64,000 bases of DNA from Mesorhizobium shangrilense (GCF_040537815.1 NZ_JBEWSZ010000004.1:232864-296863), one strand, 5' to 3'; counted from the first letter of the stretch, positions 38,141-45,064 are shown. A program made the numbers and translations. Notes: generated by a model not told the origin, from the letters alone.

Positions 38141-38890
38141 ATTGGTGCACTTATCTCCGCCGGTGCCACGCTGCTTGGCGGGCTGCTCGGCGGAGGCAAG
38201 AAAGAGGAAACAACCAGTCGGGTTGATTACTCCCGGATGGTCCAGGACGCGGAAGCGGCGGGGTTTAATCCCCTCACCGCCATCCGCAATGGTGGCTCGG
38301 CGGGCTTCACCGCAACCAGCCATCCCGGCCTGTCGTCGGGCGCGTTCATCGCTGATGCGCTCGGCAAGGTCGGTGACATCGTGTCCAGCTATGACCCGAT
38401 GTCTAAAGCTACTGCTGATCTGGAGTTCAAGATCAAGCAGGAAACGCTCCGCAACCTACAGGCCGATACGGCCCAAAGGCTGCGGGCGTCTATCGGCGGT
38501 GTGCCGTCTTCGGTCGGCTCAACCGTTGTCCGTTCTCCGGGCGGCATGAACCCTGCATCGGCAGGGTCGGCGCGTACTCCCAAGGTGGAAACGCCGTCTG
38601 TGACCAATCCCTATCCGAAGGACACGGGTTTGGTCGTTGATCCAAACGTCCCTGATGGTCAGGCGTTCGCTGATCGCTATGGCGATAGCGAAATCGCAAA
38701 CATGGCGTTCGGCGTTTATGTTGGTTACCGGGATTTGGAAGCTAATGCTCCGGTGCCTCTACCCGGCTTCGGCGGTGGTTGGAAAATCCCGCCTCTGAGA
38801 ACCGGCACATACAGGCCGGTTCGTCCTACCTCCAGAAACTCGGCGGGTAAGCGGCTGTATCCATCGTCGCCAATCCTGCCCCCTTCGTAA
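38141..38890 (+). CDS. VP2: DNA pilot protein VP2 (minor spike)
   Basis: A 249-aa pilot protein that in microviruses forms the tube delivering ssDNA across the envelope. The N-terminus is a glycine-rich hydrophobic segment, GALISAGATLLGGLLGGG, followed by DAEAAGFNPLTAIRNGGSAG, which I recognise from VP2 of microviruses, and then helical Gln/Ala-rich sequence. No ATG, GTG or TTG in this frame precedes the conserved segment. The best start is ATT at 38141, 11 bases after aaaggagg, right after the TAG of the holin-like gene in the same frame. The first in-frame ATG (38237) would delete the conserved N-terminus. Confidence 0.82.
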   Translation: MGALISAGATLLGGLLGGGKKEETTSRVDYSRMVQDAEAAGFNPLTAIRNGGSAGFTATSHPGLSSGAFIADALGKVGDIVSSYDPMSKATADLEFKIKQETLRNLQADTAQRLRASIGGVPSSVGSTVVRSPGGMNPASAGSARTPKVETPSVTNPYPKDTGLVVDPNVPDGQAFADRYGDSEIANMAFGVYVGYRDLEANAPVPLPGFGGGWKIPPLRTGTYRPVRPTSRNSAGKRLYPSSPILPPS

Positions 38891-38963
38891 TGCGCTGCGG
38901 CGCTTGTGCGCGCCGCCGCGCGAAACTCCGAAAATTCCTCAAAAGCCTGAAAGGCAAACGCAA

Positions 38964-40595
38964 ATGAACGCTACTCGCAAACAGTCCGTGCCAATCGACA
39001 TTCCGCGTACCATGCGTGTCCAGACGGGGCGCGGCATTACCTCCTTGCCGGCTGGCAAGATGGTTCCGATCTTCGCCTGCGGCCTGCATCGTGAAGACTC
39101 CATCCCCGGCAACTTGCTCCGGTGCTCGTTCGAGCTTGAGGAGACGGTTGAAATTCTGATGAATGCCGTCCGCGTCGATGTGAAGGCTTATATTGTGCCG
39201 ACGCTCGCCTTCGACCGCTTCCAAGGGAGCATGGACATCCTCAACCGTGCCTATGAAGGCCAGCCGGCAATCGACGGCGGAGCCGTTATCCCGTTTGTCG
39301 AAACGGTGGTTGGCCCTGCCTACAAGTCGAACGACATCATGGTCTATCTGGGCAAGCATTACAAAGTCGGCGGCGCGATCAATACGGCCTACACTGAGGC
39401 CTATAATCTGATCTGGAACCATCGCGCGACCAATCGCTCCAAGTCGCTGACTCCGCGCACCCGCCTTCAGGCGAACTTGGCGCCGGCCTTCTGGAACCAC
39501 GAAAATTTCAAACACGTGGTGCCGGATTTTGATCAGGCTAAGGCCGATGGCGTGGTGGCGCTGAATGTCGTCAACACTCAGTTGCCGGTCAAGGGTATCG
39601 GCATCGGTGCCGGTAACTTTACGAATTCGGGGTCGATTGTTTACACGGGTTCGGCTGCGAACGATATGCCGGTCGGTACGCCGAATAGCGCGAACGGCAT
39701 CTTCATCAAGGGGCAATCCGCCGGTGCAATCGGTGCCGCGAACCGTCCTCAGATTTTCGCCGAAATGGCGGCGAACGGTATCAGCATATCGCTGTCAAAC
39801 ATCGAGCTGGCCAAGAAAACCCAAGCCTTCGCGCGCATGCGCGAGGAATACGCCGGTCATTCCGACGAATACATCATCAACATCCTGATGGATGGCATCA
39901 CGGTGCCCGATCAGGCGCTGAAAGACCCGATACTTGTGGCTGAGGCGTCTACCATCTTCGGGATGGCCAAGCGCTATGCGACGAATTCGGGCAATCTGAC
40001 CGACAGCGTCGTCAACGGCGCTACGTTCGTCGACCTCAATATCAGGGTGCCGCGTATCAACACGGGCGGCGTCCTGATGATCGTGGCGGAGATCACTCCC
40101 GAGCAGTTGTTTGAAAGGCAGAAAGACGCCTTTCTGTATATGACCAACAACGAGAACGACCGGCCCAAATTCATCCGCGATTATCTGGACCCGGAAAAGG
40201 TGTCGGTCGTCCCTTGTGACTATGTGGACATTGACCACGCGACGCCAACCCAGACCTTCGGCTATGCGCCGATGGGCTATCAGTGGAACTCGACCGCTCC
40301 GCACATTGGCGGGAAGTTCTATCGCCCCCAGGCGAACGCGGCGTTTGATGAGGACCGTCAACGCTTCTGGGCGTCGGAGACGATCAATCCGACCCTTGGT
40401 CCGGATTTCTATTTGTGTACCAGCATCCACACAAAGCCGTTCGCGGTGACCAATCAGGATATCGCGGAAGTCGTCATGCAGGGCGATTTGATCATTCAGG
40501 GCAATACCCAGTTCGGCCCTGCCCTCATCGAAGCGTCAAACGACTACGCCAAGGTTCTGGCGGAAGTCGATCAGTCCCGCATCGTCAAGCCGTAA
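38964..40595 (+). CDS. VP1: Major capsid protein VP1
   Basis: A 543-aa major capsid protein of the gokushovirus type (usual size about 530-570 aa). Typical segments are the N-terminal region VPIFACGLHREDSIPGN, which precedes the jelly-roll, and MNAVRVDVKAYIVPTLAFDR. The late part has RVPRINTGGVLMIVAEITPE and FLYMTNNENDRP. Sixty copies form the T=1 shell. The ATG at 38964 was chosen because MNATRKQSVPIDIPRTMRV is the natural N-terminus and aaagg lies upstream; the in-frame ATG at 38904 would add 20 non-conserved residues. Confidence 0.93.
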   Translation: MNATRKQSVPIDIPRTMRVQTGRGITSLPAGKMVPIFACGLHREDSIPGNLLRCSFELEETVEILMNAVRVDVKAYIVPTLAFDRFQGSMDILNRAYEGQPAIDGGAVIPFVETVVGPAYKSNDIMVYLGKHYKVGGAINTAYTEAYNLIWNHRATNRSKSLTPRTRLQANLAPAFWNHENFKHVVPDFDQAKADGVVALNVVNTQLPVKGIGIGAGNFTNSGSIVYTGSAANDMPVGTPNSANGIFIKGQSAGAIGAANRPQIFAEMAANGISISLSNIELAKKTQAFARMREEYAGHSDEYIINILMDGITVPDQALKDPILVAEASTIFGMAKRYATNSGNLTDSVVNGATFVDLNIRVPRINTGGVLMIVAEITPEQLFERQKDAFLYMTNNENDRPKFIRDYLDPEKVSVVPCDYVDIDHATPTQTFGYAPMGYQWNSTAPHIGGKFYRPQANAAFDEDRQRFWASETINPTLGPDFYLCTSIHTKPFAVTNQDIAEVVMQGDLIIQGNTQFGPALIEASNDYAKVLAEVDQSRIVKP

Positions 40596-40663
40596 CTCGT
40601 CCTTTCACTTTCGCCAGTGGCTTCGGTCACTGGCGGACATCTCATTAATTAGGAGAAACTTAT

Positions 40664-41293
40664 ATGTCTATCAAGCTCGATAATCTCGCGGACTGGCATC
40701 CGCTTGCTGGCTCTGTCGTCCTGCGCGCTTCGGATGATCGCTCAAGGCGTGTGCGCATTTATTTCAACTGTCTGGAAGCTACTCCGCTGTTCGTGGTCGA
40801 GGCTACGGCCGGCGACGATGGCAGGGTCGTCAAGCGCCCTGCCCGCTTCCTCGCGACTATGCCGGCGGGTCTTGAGACGCTCGAATTCATCGCCAATGGC
40901 GAAGTCGAGATCGCCGCCGATGATGTGGATCGCGTCGTCTACTGGCAGTCCACGGAACGCGAGGAAATGTGGTTCGACGGCGACGGCGAAAGCTTCACCA
41001 CTATCCATGATCGCGCGCCGCGCAATGAGGCGCTGGAGTGGGTCACGTTCCAAGCCGAACAAAATCAGAAGCGTATGGAGGCGGCTCTGCGCTCTGAAAT
41101 GATGGGTCAACTCGCCGCGATGAGGAGTGAATATGAACGACAGTCTGGAGTACATGGCGGCGAGGCTCCGCAACGTCAAAAACCTAAGTCGGGAGCCGGC
41201 AAGGCCGGTTCGGCAGATCAACAGGGCGATGCTGCGCCAGGAGGAACAGGCGCTGAGGGTGACGGATCGCTTCAGGGCGAGACGGAAGAATGA
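40664..41293 (+). CDS. Prophage protein of unknown function (VP3-position)
   Basis: A 209-aa acidic protein with a strong ribosome-binding site (taggag, about 8 bases before the ATG). Residues about 1-120 look globular with beta strands (RRVRIYFNCLEATPLFVVEA). Residues about 130-165 are a likely helix or coiled coil (QKRMEAALRSEMMGQLAAMR). The last 45 residues are low-complexity Gly/Gln/Ala/Glu and coincide with a second overlapping frame. It follows VP1, so an internal scaffold or accessory role equivalent to gokushovirus VP3 is conceivable, but no similarity supports this. Confidence 0.72.
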   Translation: MSIKLDNLADWHPLAGSVVLRASDDRSRRVRIYFNCLEATPLFVVEATAGDDGRVVKRPARFLATMPAGLETLEFIANGEVEIAADDVDRVVYWQSTEREEMWFDGDGESFTTIHDRAPRNEALEWVTFQAEQNQKRMEAALRSEMMGQLAAMRSEYERQSGVHGGEAPQRQKPKSGAGKAGSADQQGDAAPGGTGAEGDGSLQGETEE

Positions 41294-41306
41294 GTATCGC
41301 CGATAA
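41133..41306 (+). CDS. Nested 57-aa Arg-rich protein (overprinted, prophage)
   Basis: An ATG frame in a different register inside the 3' end of the 209-aa gene. gaggag lies 5 bases upstream. It runs 57 codons across the start of the M15 gene and stops at 41304-41306. The product starts MNDSLEYMAARLRNVKNLSR and contains about 14 Arg with little low complexity, while the host frame here degenerates into Gly/Gln/Glu-rich sequence. Both facts suggest this frame is the one under constraint. A small basic protein fits the packaged-DNA-binding (J/VP8-like) role of microviruses. No homology was checked. Confidence 0.6.
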   Translation: MNDSLEYMAARLRNVKNLSREPARPVRQINRAMLRQEEQALRVTDRFRARRKNEYRR

Positions 41307-41913
41307 GGTTCGTGAGGCTGTTGCGCGTCTTGGCGCGCGACAGTCCTATCGCCCGGATCATCGGGTTAGGCGGGCAGTAGCGCCCGCCCCTCCCCTTGTT
41401 ACTGGTGACGAATACCCTCCTCCACCTCCGTGGCCGGAGGTGGGGCTACGCCAGTCACTCGCTGGCATGGCGGACAAGCAATACTGCCTGTCCGTCCACT
41501 ACGGCCAACAACAGATGCGGGCCGACCAGACGGGCGCGCATCCGGTCATTGTCGAATTCACGCGGCTGCTTATAAGACGGCTCCGCGTGCTCGATGTGCC
41601 CATGTACCCTCACTGTGTCTGGCGCACGAAGGCCGATCAGGAGTCGGCCTTCGTGAGGGGCGTCACAACAGTCCGGTACCCTGACAGCGCCCATAACTGG
41701 GGCTGTGCCACGGATATTGTCCACGGCCTCAAGCACTGGGGTCTAACGCCAAAGCAATGGTCGATAGTCGGCCATATCGGCTTTGAAATCGCCCATCAAA
41801 GGGGCTTCAAGCTCGTTTGGGGCGGGGATGATCCCGGCGTCAATGACGCCTTTGATTGGGACCCTGCCCATTGGGAACTCGCCGACTGGCGCGCGCATAT
41901 GATTGCGCGATGA
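41290..41913 (+). CDS. M15-family peptidase, probable endolysin (prophage)
   Basis: A 207-aa D,D-peptidase-like protein. The zinc site of the VanY/M15 family is visible: S133-x-H135 with D142 (SAHNWGCATDIV) and H194-x-E196 (WDPAHWEL). A preceding Arg/Gln-rich stretch (WRTKADQESAFVRG) fits the usual motif. The first 55 residues are Pro/Arg-rich and lack a signal peptide, so export would need the holin-like protein. The start overlaps the stop of the 209-aa gene (ATGA). Most microviruses lack a peptidase and lyse by blocking wall synthesis; M15 genes have been noted in some. Confidence 0.85.
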   Translation: MSIADKVREAVARLGARQSYRPDHRVRRAVAPAPPLVTGDEYPPPPPWPEVGLRQSLAGMADKQYCLSVHYGQQQMRADQTGAHPVIVEFTRLLIRRLRVLDVPMYPHCVWRTKADQESAFVRGVTTVRYPDSAHNWGCATDIVHGLKHWGLTPKQWSIVGHIGFEIAHQRGFKLVWGGDDPGVNDAFDWDPAHWELADWRAHMIAR

Positions 41914-41920
41914 ACTCGGC

Positions 41921-42005
41921 CTGCTGGCTTGGCACCCTTGGTGGCCTAGCAGTCTGGCCGATGGTGCGGACCCTGTTTTGCTCGAAGTAGCTAAAAACAG
42001 GGTCC
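41921..42005 (+). promoter_or_regulatory. Two strong hairpins before VP4
   Basis: Hairpin A (41921-41952): ctgctggc pairs with gcc(t)agcag with one bulge. Hairpin B: ggaccctgtttt (41968-41979) pairs perfectly over 12 bases with aaaacagggtcc (41994-42005), and the loop has a gct/agc inner pair. They fill the gap between the M15 and VP4 genes. Hairpin B lacks a following T-run on the plus strand. Possible roles are transcript termination, ssDNA replication or packaging signal, or complementary-strand priming; the sequence alone does not decide. Confidence 0.6.
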
Positions 42006-42072
42006 GTCACCGCACACACCTTCTTGTCCCCATGTGCAATTAGTGACACCCGACAACTCAGGAAAGTCAATC

Positions 42073-43098
42073 ATGTGCAAAGCACCTCAAACTCTTGCTG
42101 ACGGGACGGTTGTTGGGTGTCGCAATTGCTCGCAATGCTTTGGCCGCTCCGTCGATGACTGGACGGGCCGATGCATTGCGGAAAGTAAGTTTGCCAGCGC
42201 TCCCTTTTTCGTAACGCTGACCTATGGTCGCGATGAAAACGGCAACTCGGATCATCTCCGTGCTGCGCTGCTGACTTACTCTGATGTCCAGAAATATTTC
42301 AAACGGCTGCGGAAGCATGGCTTCCCTGCCCGGTATTTCGCTGTGGGCGAATACGGCTCCACCAAGGGCCGCGCTCACTGGCATCTCTTAATCTTCTGGC
42401 AGGGTCCTGTTCCGGCTCACCAGCCGTCCACGCGCGCCGATCCGGTGCGCTTCAATCAAGAACATTGGGAGCTTGGCTTCTCGACGTGGGAACCACTCGG
42501 TCGCTCTGCCGAAGATACTGCCGCCGCTGTCCGGTACGTCTGCAAGTACCTCAATAAGGACCTCGGCGGCCCAGAACGACAGGCGCTCTGCCGCATGTCC
42601 AAAAAGCCGCTGCTTGGCGCTTCATGGCTCCATGAGCGCGCGCGGCTCCATGTCACTCAGGGCATTGCTCCGCTTGACCTGTACTACAGCTTCCCGGGCG
42701 TCCAAGCTTTTGACGGTAGTCCCAAGCGCTACATGCTGCGTCCGGGGTCTGCTGCTGCTGACCTGTTCTGTCAGTCCTTTAATGACCAATGGGCGGCTAT
42801 GTACGCCTGCTCTCCGCTCTATGCCCGTCGCAAAATCTTGCGCGGACCGAAAGGTAATCAGCGGTTGGTCGAAGAAAGCCAGATCGTTGGCTTCAAGGGC
42901 GATGGTCGCCCGCCCCCTCCGTCCGATCTCATGGATGAGTACGGCGATAGGGTTCTCCGTAGCTACGAAGGAAAAATAGAATGGCTTCTAAAGGACGAAA
43001 AAAAACTGGAAGAGTATCGCGACCGGATCCGGGCAAAGTACTGGAGTCCCGTGTACGGCGCGGGGTTCAATCTCTACCCGCCGCATCTTCAAGGGTAG
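42073..43098 (+). CDS. VP4: Replication initiator VP4 (rolling-circle, HUH endonuclease)
   Basis: A 341-aa replication initiator that nicks the phage replicative form and stays bound to the 5' end. Motif 2 is H102-W-H104 (AHWHLLIFW), holding the metal. Motif 3 is Y155-VCK-Y159-L-N-K162, the paired-tyrosine form seen in phiX174 protein A. N-terminal C2, C16, C19 and C22 suggest a zinc knuckle. The ATG at 42073 has aggaaag 7 bases upstream; the longer GTG start at 42034 lacks this. Residues downstream of 170 have no clear helicase motifs, so host Rep helicase is probably used. Confidence 0.92.
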   Translation: MCKAPQTLADGTVVGCRNCSQCFGRSVDDWTGRCIAESKFASAPFFVTLTYGRDENGNSDHLRAALLTYSDVQKYFKRLRKHGFPARYFAVGEYGSTKGRAHWHLLIFWQGPVPAHQPSTRADPVRFNQEHWELGFSTWEPLGRSAEDTAAAVRYVCKYLNKDLGGPERQALCRMSKKPLLGASWLHERARLHVTQGIAPLDLYYSFPGVQAFDGSPKRYMLRPGSAAADLFCQSFNDQWAAMYACSPLYARRKILRGPKGNQRLVEESQIVGFKGDGRPPPPSDLMDEYGDRVLRSYEGKIEWLLKDEKKLEEYRDRIRAKYWSPVYGAGFNLYPPHLQG

Positions 43099-43448
43099 GT
43101 CTCTCCCTCTCTTCCCCTCCCAAGCCAAAAACCGCCCTTCCCGCGCGGAATCTCCTGCGGGAAGAAATGTCCAGGCGGATGGCTGTGGGGCGTGCGGAGC
43201 ACGCCAGTCGCGTAGCGGCTGGGTTCTTAGCACCTAACGAAAGTGGCAAACGCCGCCATTCGCGGCTCAATATCTCGGCTCTGGCCCCATCAAAAAAGCA
43301 CCCTGATCCGTTGCCGGGTAAAAAACCCGTCGATGTCAAAAAATCGCGCGACGATCTCCTGCGGTGCAAAAAAAGGCCTGAGCCAAAAAAAGACCGCCGC
43401 TCACTTGGTGGCGGCGGTTCATCAAAACGCTTCGTGCCATGGTGCTAG
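42981..43448 (+). CDS. Basic prophage protein overlapping VP4
   Basis: A 155-aa Lys/Arg-rich protein starting inside the VP4 3' end in another frame (118-base overlap), with gaagga upstream of its ATG. The sequence is mostly disordered and strongly basic. The end, CKKRPEPKKDRRSLGGGG then SSKRFVPWC, resembles from memory the C-termini of small microvirus proteins ending in 'FVPWC'; I could not check this. It may bind ssDNA (VP5-like). The other possibility is a chance frame, but outside the VP4 overlap no other plus-strand frame explains this interval. Confidence 0.58.
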   Translation: MASKGRKKTGRVSRPDPGKVLESRVRRGVQSLPAASSRVGLSLSSPPKPKTALPARNLLREEMSRRMAVGRAEHASRVAAGFLAPNESGKRRHSRLNISALAPSKKHPDPLPGKKPVDVKKSRDDLLRCKKRPEPKKDRRSLGGGGSSKRFVPWC

Positions 43449-43534
43449 TGCGGTGGGGCCTGCCCCACCCATGCGAACGCCACTATGATCGCCATGATCC
43501 AAAACACTAGTTTTCTCAGGTGGTGTTCTAGCAT
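43445..43534 (-). CDS. 29-aa membrane peptide, opposite strand (prophage)
   Basis: A minus-strand ATG frame of 29 codons, 4 bases after the stop of the DNA-binding-like gene. A gagg motif inside that gene's end lies 7 bases before the ATG. The product, MLEHHLRKLVFWIMAIIVAF followed by AWVGQAPPH, has a short charged N-terminus and one clear membrane span. The position and ribosome-binding site make it a likely second gene of a minus-strand pair. A role in superinfection exclusion or lysogeny is a guess. It overlaps the end of the basic protein gene by 4 bases. Confidence 0.5.
   Translation of the reverse strand: MLEHHLRKLVFWIMAIIVAFAWVGQAPPH
43452..43469. terminator. GC-rich hairpin after the late genes
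   Basis: ggtgggg and ccccacc pair around cctg directly after the stop of the basic protein gene. It could terminate the plus-strand late transcript and the minus-strand pair. No T-run is present. Confidence 0.5.
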
Positions 43535-43538
43535 CGCT

Positions 43539-43781
43539 CTACCTCAACTTATGCAGTCGCCCGGACATGGTATTCCGTGGCGAACCTACTTCCAAGCCCG
43601 GCGCTGCCCTCAGCATCTCGATCAGCTGTAGCAGCGCCGGTAGTTGGTGCTCGTGCACCCACCCTGCCGCTTGGACAAGACCGTTGTGCTTCTGGCGCTT
43701 ACGCCATGCGGCTTGCCGCTCTGCACTGGTCTTACTGTGGTACTGGATTTCGGCTTCCACCCTTGTTCTCCAATGATTCAT
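43539..43781 (-). CDS. DNA-binding-like small protein, opposite strand (prophage)
   Basis: An 80-aa protein on the minus strand, starting MNHWRTRVEAEIQYHSKTSA. The core SAERQAAWRKRQKHNGLVQA followed by AGWVHEHQLPALLQLIEMLR belongs to a recurrent type of short plasmid/phage protein with the pattern 'RxAxxRxRxxxxGLVxxxxWV', thought to be ribbon-helix-helix-like regulators. A frame from 43841 would add 20 residues; gggga 6 bases before the inner ATG favours 43781. Because it opposes every other phage gene, it is the best candidate repressor keeping the late genes silent in the lysogen. That role is inferred. Confidence 0.68.
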   Translation of the reverse strand: MNHWRTRVEAEIQYHSKTSAERQAAWRKRQKHNGLVQAAGWVHEHQLPALLQLIEMLRAAPGLEVGSPRNTMSGRLHKLR

Positions 43782-43935
43782 TGCGATCCCCGTTATTAGT
43801 AACGGCGCTGTAGCGCGTTCGCAAATATAATTTCTTAACAAGGTATTTCAAGTGGGGCTCTTGACTGCCATACCCAAATCAGTCCAGCCATGTGTTACGG
43901 CATATATATTAGCCGTTACTTAGACGTTCGTTTAA

Positions 43936-43961
43936 AAGTTCCACAATTGATGTTATGCGAC
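43936..43961 (+). repeat. Right dif-like attachment repeat (attR)
   Basis: aagttccacaa - ttgatg - ttatgcgac, continuing with tt. It differs from the left copy by one base in the XerC-type arm (cacaa for cataa). By the crossover model, the original host site combines the left XerC-type arm with the right XerD-type arm. Confidence 0.85.
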
Positions 43962-43973
43962 TTATCTATGTAG

Positions 43974-44180
43974 CAGCAATTTAGTAATGCGACGTTTGAG
44001 CAAATTAGAGATGCGACAGTCTCGCCTCTCGACGTTCTGGTCAACGCCAACGTCGGGAGCAAGGATGGTCGGGCCGAAATCGCCGATCGGCTCGTCGGCC
44101 CCGTATCCTCGAATATCCAGGAATGGTTTGGGTCGAAGCTCGCTTCGCATTCCGCCCGCTCACTGTCTCCGCGGCGGTGA
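43974..44180 (+). pseudogene. Unassigned coding remnant beside attR
   Basis: An open frame of 68 codons without a start, beginning just after a TAG and 12 bases beyond the attachment repeat. It reads QQFSNATFEQIRDATVSPLD, then VLVNANVGSKDGRAEIADRL, with GC-rich third positions in the second half. It looks like part of a real protein, but I cannot name the family. It may be the 3' end of a gene whose 5' part was lost. The gcgac-containing repeats noted here can be explained by its Asn-Ala-Thr and Asp-Ala-Thr codons. Confidence 0.35.
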
Positions 44181-44252
44181 CATTGGCAGCATAAATCGCA
44201 AGTCTCCTCCGAAGCGTCGCATCCCGCGACGTCAGCTTTAGGAGGAAGACAC

Positions 44253-44633
44253 ATGAACAAGGTGGAATTCTCACGCCCAGTCAAGGTGCCCTTCGACAAG
44301 CTTTACGGCAATTTCATCGGCGGCAAATGGACCGAACCGCGCTCCGGCCGCTACTTCGAGAACCACTCCCCGGTGAACGGTCAGCTGCTGTGCGAGGTGG
44401 CGCGCTCGAATGCCCAGCACATCGAGGCGGCCCTGGATGCGGCCCATGCCGACAAGGACGCCTGGGGACGCACGCTGCGAGCAACGTCCTATCCGGCTCT
44501 GATAAGCGGCAGGATCACGGAGTCGACCCAGGCCTTCCGCAACGCGGGTGGTGGTGCCGAGAAGTTCATGATGGCATGGTGCCGGAAGAGATCGCCGAGC
44601 AGAGAGCTCACGGGCGGGATCAGTTTTTTCTGA
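44253..44633 (+). pseudogene. Aldehyde dehydrogenase, N-terminal fragment
   Basis: An excellent aggagg motif precedes the ATG. The first about 75 residues match the N-terminus of NAD-dependent acetaldehyde/aldehyde dehydrogenases (LYGNFIGGKWTEPRSGRYFE, then AALDAAHADKDAWGRT). After position about 44480 similarity stops and the frame runs antisense through the end of the TetR gene, to a stop at 44633. The catalytic Cys and Glu domains are absent. The break coincides with the TetR stop (44489), so a deletion or insertion joined the two. The product is surely not an active dehydrogenase. Confidence 0.8.
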
Positions 44634-45064
44634 TCAACCTCCCCACGTTCCACACCGCGCTTCAGGATCACCGAAAGCGATTCCGCTTCGCCTCGGATGA
44701 TGGCGAGATGCAGCGCCTCGGGACTAGACGAGGTTTCAGACAAATATTCGCTCATGAACAATGTGAACGCGGCCGCAATTCCGGCGGCGCGCTCCGACGC
44801 TCGCTCGAGAAACTCCAGAAGTTCCGTCCGCACGTTTCCCCGGTCCGGGACCTCCAACGGATGCTTCGCCATCTGATGACGAATCGCGGCGATCGCGAGC
44901 GGGGCTTTTCCGTCCCAGCGGCGGGAAATAACCGGACGGCTTGTCCCGGCCTTTTCCGCCACGCGCTCGATGGTCAATCCGGCATAGCCATGCTCGATCA
45001 GTTCAAGCCATGCCGCCTCCAGCAGCGCTTGTTCCAGATCCGCTCCTCGGCGTCGTTCACCCAT
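44489..45064 (-). CDS. TetR-family transcriptional regulator
   Basis: A 191-aa repressor. Residues about 10-55 are the TetR helix-turn-helix (LLEAAWLELIEHGYAGLTIE, then RVAEKAGTSRPVISRRW). The rest is a helical ligand domain of the TetR C-terminal type, with MSEYLSETSS and a C-terminal helix ending DSVILPLIRAG. It is divergent from a small ORF and the flavin monooxygenase/MFS genes; a perfect 20-bp palindrome lies 17 bases upstream of its start, so it should autoregulate. The inducer is probably a compound modified or exported by those two proteins. Confidence 0.9.
   Translation of the reverse strand: MGERRRGADLEQALLEAAWLELIEHGYAGLTIERVAEKAGTSRPVISRRWDGKAPLAIAAIRHQMAKHPLEVPDRGNVRTELLEFLERASERAAGIAAAFTLFMSEYLSETSSSPEALHLAIIRGEAESLSVILKRGVERGEVDQKKLIPPVSSLLGDLFRHHAIMNFSAPPPALRKAWVDSVILPLIRAG

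Larger units (their letters stand above)
37831..43961 (+). mobile_element. Integrated Microviridae (gokushovirus-like) prophage at a dif-like site
   Basis: A complete 6.1-kb single-stranded DNA phage genome in double-stranded form. It carries capsid protein VP1, pilot protein VP2 and replication initiator VP4 of the Microviridae, a lysis pair and two opposite-strand genes, between two 26-bp direct repeats that resemble XerC/XerD dif sites. It has no integrase, as expected for Xer-dependent integration. All late genes are on the plus strand, so the packaged strand would be this one. The repeat-to-repeat length (about 6105 bp) fits a microvirus genome. All core genes are intact, so it could be inducible. 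Confidence 0.93.

Noticed and set aside
43962..44150. Minus-strand 62-codon frame next to attR
   Set aside because: The plus-strand remnant frame over the same bases looks more protein-like, and this frame has no ribosome-binding site.
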